Source of the DNA: Porphyromonas sp.
GTDB lineage: Bacteria > Bacteroidota > Bacteroidia > Bacteroidales > Porphyromonadaceae
Length of the DNA: 7,582 bases
NCBI GenBank assembly: GCA_003640335.1
Contig: RBKG01000257.1
Span: 1 to 7,582 of the forward strand
Direction: 5' to 3'
In this document: in pieces, positions 1-4,826 of the stretch
How the letters are laid out: the number at the start of each line of letters is the position of its first letter
How positions within the stretch are numbered: position 1 is the first letter of the stretch
Notes under the pieces: model-generated
The model's database searches: none
Told to the model about the DNA's origin: nothing
The model's input: only the letters and a program-made list of their open reading frames with translations
Translations under genes and position numbers: made by a program

Positions 1-710
1 TCCTCATTATTATCTGCCATCTTATCAAATCCACCATTATTAGAACCATTCACAAAGCTAAAGTCCTTACCATAAGACAATTCCTTCCAAGAAGCATCCT
101 TCTTATCTAGTGCCTTTACCTTAGTAATAGATAGCTCTAATTTCACATATACAGCAGAAGATACAGCTGAAACCTTTGCTTCTGAACCTTCTGAAGCATT
201 TAGGCGATACGCCCCAATATAGCCTTTTGCATTTGTAAGCTGAGCAGCATTCTTAATGCTCAACTTCTCTGTGCTGAGGGTTACAGTATGACTTGTAACT
301 CCTGCAGGGATTGAGAATGATAACTCTCCAGCCAATGTTCCTTCTGGCAGGTCCTGAATACCAGTCTTATTGCCAGTGTACTTGCTCAAAAGAGCATTAT
401 CCTGCACCAGAGTTAAGTTCATTGCCTTAGACAAAGGACGGCGTAATTTGACTGTGAATGAGATCTCAGAAGCATCTAATGTAGCTGTAGACTCATTAAT
501 AGATGCATGCAGCGTCACTGTTGAAGAGGATACATTACTAGCAAAATTATCTGTGCTGTACTCAAACTTCGCAGGCTTATCTACATAAACCTCATTTGCC
601 CCAATTTTATACGAAGGATCCTCGGTAATCACTTCATTAGCAGACTTGCTACAAGCAGTTGCTACAAGCAGAGAGCCAAGAGCCCAAACCTTAATTACAT
701 TCTTATTCAT
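1..710 (-). CDS. DUF1735-domain surface lipoprotein, 3' end outside window
   Basis: An open frame on the minus strand starts at ATG 708-710 and runs for 236 codons without a stop to the window edge, so the C-terminus is missing. Residues 1-19 form a lipoprotein signal peptide (MNKNVIKVWALGSLLVATA) with Cys20 as the likely lipidated residue; the lipobox (ATAC) is loose but acceptable for Bacteroidota. Residues about 83-193 match the DUF1735 pattern of beta-strands also seen in the upstream neighbour: compare SFTVKLRRPLSKAMNLTL, the stretch around LSFSIPAGVTSHTVTLS, and GYIGAYRL leading into a VYVKLEL strand. From residue about 205 a new segment begins (WKELSYG, then NGGFDKMADNNE), which could open a C-terminal carbohydrate-binding domain such as a discoidin-like fold; that is a guess. 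DUF1735 proteins next to GH18 enzymes in Bacteroidota loci are thought to be surface glycan-binding proteins. It lies 86 bp after the DUF1735-LamG gene, with a hairpin between them. Start choice is supported by the signal peptide following it. Confidence 0.85.
   Translation of the reverse strand, partial: MNKNVIKVWALGSLLVATACSKSANEVITEDPSYKIGANEVYVDKPAKFEYSTDNFASNVSSSTVTLHASINESTATLDASEISFTVKLRRPLSKAMNLTLVQDNALLSKYTGNKTGIQDLPEGTLAGELSFSIPAGVTSHTVTLSTEKLSIKNAAQLTNAKGYIGAYRLNASEGSEAKVSAVSSAVYVKLELSITKVKALDKKDASWKELSYGKDFSFVNGSNNGGFDKMADNNE
646..671 (-). repeat. 13-bp perfect tandem duplication in signal peptide codons
   Basis: On the minus strand the 13-mer CTGCTTGTAGCAA occurs twice head to tail, spanning codons 14-22 of the DUF1735 lipoprotein (LLVATACSK), including the lipobox and Cys20. 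Because 13 is not a multiple of three, the two copies are read in different frames. Losing one copy would bring a TGA in frame a few codons later (after ...LVASLLMK), and gaining one would bring TAG in frame at the end of the third copy. Only the two-copy state (or a change by three copies) keeps the gene open. Confidence 0.9.
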
Positions 711-729
711 TACTATAATCTGTTATGTA

Positions 730-792
730 AACCTCCCTATACCACCGCCCCTCTATACTGATTACGAGGTAGCGGTGGAGAGAGATAGGTTA
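730..792 (-). promoter_or_regulatory. Intergenic hairpin between the two DUF1735 genes
   Basis: The gap of 86 bp holds an extended imperfect inverted repeat. CCACCGC at 742-748 pairs with GCGGTGG at 772-778, CCTC at 750-753 pairs with GAGG at 766-769 around a 12-nt loop, and CCTAT at 736-740 can pair with ATAGG at 785-789. In the transcript an alternative outer pairing of CUCUCU with AGGGAG is also possible. The stem begins about 7 nt after the stop codon of the LamG gene and ends about 25 nt before the ATG of the next gene. No U-rich run follows the stem on the transcribed strand, so a classical intrinsic terminator is unlikely. An attenuator, RNA processing site or transcript stabiliser that changes expression of the downstream gene is more plausible. 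No TAnnTTTG-like Bacteroidota promoter is seen in the gap. Confidence 0.6.
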
Positions 793-796
793 ATTA

Positions 797-2044
797 TTAT
801 GGTTCAATCGTAAGACTCTTTGCTGGGAAGATTACGTTATCTACGATTTCGTAGTTGAACTTAACTGTACCCTCTTGAATCTTTGGAGCAAGTGACCATT
901 TCCACTTACCTGTGAGATCCCTAAATGTTTTAGTTGACTCATCATAAGACTCCTTAGTTAGAGGGAAGTAAGCTTCAAGACCTTCAGACTTAGCGTTCTC
1001 TGGGAGATAGCTCTTATCTTGAATTTCAGCAGGAGTAAGAGCTCTATTCCAGAAGCGAAGTTCACGGAGATAGTAATCAGTTACATTAGAGTTACCGAAG
1101 CCCCAACGACCTTGCTTATCAAGATATAGAAGAGAGGTTACGAACGTTTTCTGAATCTCACCGTTAACGTAAACAGTCAAATGTCCTACAAGACCACTCT
1201 TGCGATATACATAAGTTACATATAACCACTGCTTTTCTGGTACAGCTTTACCAGTCCATGTATCCGTACCATCACGACCTTCACTCTTAACCTGAAGACC
1301 GCCTGTAGCCGAAATACGGTTATAGAAACCAGGTCCACTAGAGAGAGAGGCTGTCGTCATGTTACCCATACGAAGATTTTGGAACTGAGCCTGATACTGT
1401 AGCGTCCATTCACTCATTTCATTCTCATAAGGGGTGCTAGGTGTGAATAACATAGAGTATCCGTGGTCTCCAGTATTATTCTTAACGTGAAGAACAGAGG
1501 TCTTAATCTTACGGTCAAGGCTAATGATAGTTGACGTAGGAGAAGATAGCAACTTCATACCTGAACCAACATGAGTAATCTTAACTGGGATAGCATAGCG
1601 TCCTCCATAAGGATACTTTTCAGTATCAAGAGATACCAACTTTCCAGAAACAACTGCAAGCACTTCTCCAGCCTTAATAGTAGCTGTAACTTTACCCTTG
1701 CTTTGAGAGCCGTCTTCAGCCGTGAATACGACATCATCAGGACTGATAGCAGTTACATTAAGATTATTCGCCTTATTATAGGCAGCAAGTGTAGCAGCAT
1801 CTACTTCTACCGTTACCTGAACGTCCTTATCAGTAGCAACAGCTAGACGAGGAGTTACTGAAAATGTAGCACCTTCGGTATCAGAGGCAAGCACTGAGAT
1901 TACACCAGATGCATTCTTATTACCCATGTAAACAGCATTTCCGGCATTATCACCCACACCCTTTGCTAGACCAACATTCTCGTCAGCAGAGCAAGACGCA
2001 AGCAATACGCTAAGTGCTAGTCCTTTTAATATTTTACTAGTCAT
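797..2044 (-). CDS. DUF1735 and LamG-like domain surface lipoprotein
   Basis: A 415-residue lipoprotein. Residues 1-17 are a short signal peptide ending in the lipobox LLASC with Cys18 lipidated. The residues after it (SADEN) are acidic, like the lipoprotein export signal that sends Bacteroidota lipoproteins to the cell surface. Residues about 38-176 are a DUF1735 domain (also called the BT_3987-like N-terminal domain), with FSVTPRLAVATDKDVQVTVE and GRYAIPVKITHV as typical strands. Residues about 183-395 are a concanavalin-like jelly roll of the LamG type: WLYVTYVYRK, a strand VGHLTVYVNGEIQKT, and the signature LRELRFWNRALTPAEIQ at 336-352. No glycosidase catalytic motif is evident, so the likely role is to bind glycan or glycoprotein at the surface for the GH18 enzyme encoded just upstream. 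The ATG is 23 nt past the GH18 stop, preceded by an A-rich stretch (AACAAGAAAAACT), which suggests co-transcription. The domain calls come from recognising patterns and were not searched; the ligand is inferred. Confidence 0.9.
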   Translation of the reverse strand: MTSKILKGLALSVLLASCSADENVGLAKGVGDNAGNAVYMGNKNASGVISVLASDTEGATFSVTPRLAVATDKDVQVTVEVDAATLAAYNKANNLNVTAISPDDVVFTAEDGSQSKGKVTATIKAGEVLAVVSGKLVSLDTEKYPYGGRYAIPVKITHVGSGMKLLSSPTSTIISLDRKIKTSVLHVKNNTGDHGYSMLFTPSTPYENEMSEWTLQYQAQFQNLRMGNMTTASLSSGPGFYNRISATGGLQVKSEGRDGTDTWTGKAVPEKQWLYVTYVYRKSGLVGHLTVYVNGEIQKTFVTSLLYLDKQGRWGFGNSNVTDYYLRELRFWNRALTPAEIQDKSYLPENAKSEGLEAYFPLTKESYDESTKTFRDLTGKWKWSLAPKIQEGTVKFNYEIVDNVIFPAKSLTIEP

Positions 2045-2067
2045 AGTTTTTCTTGTTTTATCTATCG

Positions 2068-3174
2068 TTACTTATCCATTGGAGGATTAAGAGCCTTAAT
2101 AGCATTCTTAACATTGTTATAACCAGAGTACAAGTAGTCTTCATTGATATGGAAGGCACCGATACCACCAGCATTGTTAGCCTTTGCGAAATCTACATAA
2201 CGAGAGAAACCATTCGCATTAGTTGGATTATTCTGGAATCCCTCTGTATAGATGAACTGATCTTGCGTAATCTTAGAATTAGCTCTCATCACTGAACGTG
2301 CAGCCGATCTCCAACGACCAGGAGTATTATTGTAAGATTGGAACACAAAGTAATTGAAGAGACTTGTCACCTTTGGATCAATCCAATCAATAGAACCGTT
2401 TATGTTCATCATCTTCTCCTTAGGAAGGTATTCACGCATCTTTGTGAAGAAGAAGTTCTCGTACTGCTTATTGCTATCTATACTACAAGAGATGATTGGA
2501 CGCTTTTTAGCCCAAGAGCCCCCCTGTTCAGGCCAGTCACCACAGTGATTACCCGCCTTAAATGGTGAAGCAAACGATGGTTCGTAGTCAATATCAATAC
2601 CATCATAGTTATACTTCGCAACAGAGTCTGCAATAGCCTTCGCATACTGATCAATAGCCTTATATGGATCATCTGACCAACCTCCTTCTGGAGCCTTAAT
2701 GCCGCCATCACCAACATTTTCAATAATCCAACCTACAGTCATACGTGTTCCCTTCTCATGTAGGCGCTTGAATTCCTCAATACGCTTCTCATCAAGGTTC
2801 CAAGCACCACCCCAGTTTGAGATAAAGTCTACACTATCAGGAAGGTTATCAAGGTGGAATGTTTTATCTGGAGATGATGGATTCCATGCAGCAAACCAAC
2901 CAAACATTACAGTATGCTTAGTCTTCTTGTATTCACGTAGGTCTGCAAGATAAATCTCACGAAGGCGTGCATTTTCTGCTGTTATAGCAGCAGAGTCTGC
3001 TTTATTCTTAGCTAGGCTATCTGCCTCAGCAGCCCATTTCTTAGTATCACGCTTCAGTAGCTCAGCCTGTGCTTCATCATCAACATCAAGAGGACTAATT
3101 TTAGTACACGATGCAGAACCGATTAGAGCAGCGGCTGCTAGTGCGAGATATATTTTCTTATTTACAATATTCAT
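2068..3174 (-). CDS. GH18 lipoprotein, probable endo-beta-N-acetylglucosaminidase
   Basis: A 368-residue secreted lipoprotein of glycoside hydrolase family 18. The frame is open from an ATG at 3189, but the ATG at 3172-3174 is preferred because it gives a clean signal peptide (MNIVNKKIYLALAAAALIGSAS) ending before Cys23. Residues about 30-85 are charged, Ala- and Lys/Glu-rich and probably helical, making a spacer from the membrane. The catalytic TIM barrel follows from about residue 87 (HTVMFGWFAAWNP) to the end. The GH18 motif DGIDIDYE lies at residues 191-198, with Glu198 (codon 2581-2583) as the proton donor and the preceding Asp residues intact for substrate-assisted catalysis through the N-acetyl group. 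QSYNN near residue 280 fits the conserved Tyr-bearing strand 6. Overall it resembles the BT1044-like GH18 group, whose members cut the chitobiose core of N-glycans; chitinase activity is less likely in this SusC/D setting. The start is 21 nt after the SusD-like stop. Substrate class (high-mannose or complex) cannot be read from the sequence. Confidence 0.92.
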   Translation of the reverse strand: MNIVNKKIYLALAAAALIGSASCTKISPLDVDDEAQAELLKRDTKKWAAEADSLAKNKADSAAITAENARLREIYLADLREYKKTKHTVMFGWFAAWNPSSPDKTFHLDNLPDSVDFISNWGGAWNLDEKRIEEFKRLHEKGTRMTVGWIIENVGDGGIKAPEGGWSDDPYKAIDQYAKAIADSVAKYNYDGIDIDYEPSFASPFKAGNHCGDWPEQGGSWAKKRPIISCSIDSNKQYENFFFTKMREYLPKEKMMNINGSIDWIDPKVTSLFNYFVFQSYNNTPGRWRSAARSVMRANSKITQDQFIYTEGFQNNPTNANGFSRYVDFAKANNAGGIGAFHINEDYLYSGYNNVKNAIKALNPPMDK

Positions 3175-3195
3175 GATTCTTAATTGCATTATGGA

Positions 3196-4803
3196 TTACT
3201 TAACCTTAACGTCCCACCAAACATTAACATTGGCAGTGTTAGAACCCTTCTTGTACTTGCGAATAGCTTCCTGTACATTAGCAGAGTTCTCGTTAATTTC
3301 CTTCTGAGGGTATGGCCAGCTACGTACACCATCCTTATGCCCATCTGATGTAACAACACCCTTATCTGAGATATTTGTATTTGCTGGGATTAGACGAGGA
3401 TAACCTGTACGACGCCATTCACTCCAAGCCTCCATACCATTAGGATAGATAGCAAGATACTTCTGAGTAATGATACGCTCAAGCTTAACTTCATCCGAAG
3501 CTCCATTATCCCACTTAACCGTAACTGTTGAAGGAGCAGCAGCACTATAAAGAGACTGTACATCAACAAATGGGGCTGGCGATGTAGTTCCGTTCAAATA
3601 AGTTGTAGCTTGTGCATCTGTAAGACCATTTTCTTGGAAAGACAAACGAACACCTTTCTCGTAGTTTTCCTGAGCTGTACCTTGCACAGTATAACCAGCT
3701 AGCGCTGCTTCAGCCTTTAAGAAGGCAACCTCAGAAGCCTTAAACCAATAAGTAGGAGAGAATTCCCCAAATTTAGGCTTTGCGGCTCCTTCATAAGCTG
3801 CTGCTGAAGATGGAATAGCTGGAGGTACAGCTACATCCGTATTTCCTTCGAAATAAACACGCATACGAGGGTCATTATAACCCTTGAGATAACTCTGTAT
3901 CGTAGCACCCATACGAGTATCATTGTATGAACCCTTAATCGTAAATATAGCATTACGAGTTCTAAAGCCAGCCTTATCGCTGATATATGCAGCATCATCT
4001 ACAGACTCAATAAGACCTGCAGCATGAGACATAGCCTTCTCTGCCCACATCTTTGAAAGTTCTGGTGCTACATAGCGTACACGCATTGCCAAACGAAGCA
4101 TCAATGAGTTACCGAGCTTAGCCCAACGAAGAGCATTACCATCATAAACAACATCTGAGGCCTTAGCGACAGTAGGATTAGCCAAACTATACTTATACAG
4201 ATGGTCTACAGCTTCTTCCAACTCTTTGAAGAATGACTTGTAAACTTCTTCTTGAGAGTCATAAGCGACAGTAAATGAACCATTACCTACATTGAAATAA
4301 GGTATAGCACCATACTTATCTGCTGTGCGGTGCAAGCCCATAATCTTTGAAATCTGAGCAATAGACCAAATTTCAAGGTTAGGCTTACTCACATCTTTAT
4401 TAAGCTGCTTAATCTTAATCCATGGAGCATAGATCTTTGATACGCTTGTAGAGAATACTCCATTTGTCCATCCCTCATCAAAATAGAATTGTGTGAGGTT
4501 GCGACCAGTCCACTTAGCATCACGTGGTGCCACATAACCCATCCAACTATCAGAAGTCAAGTTATCTGCAACTTGATAGTCATTTACAAAGCCAGTACCT
4601 TCTGTTCCCGTTGCAATAGGAGCAAACTGAAGTGTAGGTAAGAACCCACCATTAAGAACACCATCCTGACCTAGCATTACATCTGTAGGAAGTAGTGGAT
4701 TGGTATTGATTTTATCAAAGTCACTTGTACATGATGATGCTACAGCAAGTAGCCCCCCTGCGAATAGGGTTAGTACCGACTTTTTCATATTATTATTTTT
4801 CAT
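3196..4803 (-). CDS. SusD/RagB-like nutrient-binding outer-membrane lipoprotein
   Basis: A 535-residue SusD-like protein. The signal peptide ends in AVASSC with Cys25 lipidated, followed by TSDFDKINTNP, a usual N-terminal signature of the SusD-like_2/SusD-like Pfam branch. Other family landmarks are ADKYGAIPYF (161-170), the helix YDSQEEVYKSFFKELEEAVD (181-200), RWAKLGNSLMLRLAMRVRYV (226-245), GYNDPRM (308-314), YWFKASEVAFLKAEAALAGY (352-371) and EAWSEWRRTGYPRL (458-471). Length is normal for the family. It sits on the outer face of the outer membrane as a lid on the SusC channel and binds glycan before import. Two starts are possible: ATG 4803 and ATG 4788 (MKKSVLTLFAGG...), both leaving the signal peptide intact; the A-rich leader does not decide between them. 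The gap to the SusC stop is 23 nt, so the pair is co-transcribed. Its ligand is inferred to be N-glycan or a related GlcNAc-containing glycan from the neighbouring GH18 gene. Confidence 0.95.
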   Translation of the reverse strand: MKNNNMKKSVLTLFAGGLLAVASSCTSDFDKINTNPLLPTDVMLGQDGVLNGGFLPTLQFAPIATGTEGTGFVNDYQVADNLTSDSWMGYVAPRDAKWTGRNLTQFYFDEGWTNGVFSTSVSKIYAPWIKIKQLNKDVSKPNLEIWSIAQISKIMGLHRTADKYGAIPYFNVGNGSFTVAYDSQEEVYKSFFKELEEAVDHLYKYSLANPTVAKASDVVYDGNALRWAKLGNSLMLRLAMRVRYVAPELSKMWAEKAMSHAAGLIESVDDAAYISDKAGFRTRNAIFTIKGSYNDTRMGATIQSYLKGYNDPRMRVYFEGNTDVAVPPAIPSSAAAYEGAAKPKFGEFSPTYWFKASEVAFLKAEAALAGYTVQGTAQENYEKGVRLSFQENGLTDAQATTYLNGTTSPAPFVDVQSLYSAAAPSTVTVKWDNGASDEVKLERIITQKYLAIYPNGMEAWSEWRRTGYPRLIPANTNISDKGVVTSDGHKDGVRSWPYPQKEINENSANVQEAIRKYKKGSNTANVNVWWDVKVK

Positions 4804-4826
4804 TTTCGTCTTAGTTATCTATATGT

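Noticed and set aside
370..588. Plus-strand open frame of 72 codons
   Set aside because: It lies antisense to the DUF1735 lipoprotein, has no recognisable domain, and the minus-strand frame has a signal peptide and a domain; it is a shadow frame.
730..792. Intrinsic terminator
   Set aside because: The stem is strong, but the bases after it on the transcribed strand (GGTTTACATAACAG) do not form a U-tract, and a same-strand gene follows within about 25 nt.
711..796. Promoter for the last gene
   Set aside because: No TAnnTTTG or paired TTTG element typical of Bacteroidota housekeeping promoters is seen in the gap on the minus strand.
3175..3189. Upstream ATG at 3189 as the GH18 start
   Set aside because: It would add MQLRI ahead of an already complete lipoprotein signal peptide and leave only 6 nt after the SusD-like stop; the ATG at 3174 is a better fit, though the longer form cannot be excluded.
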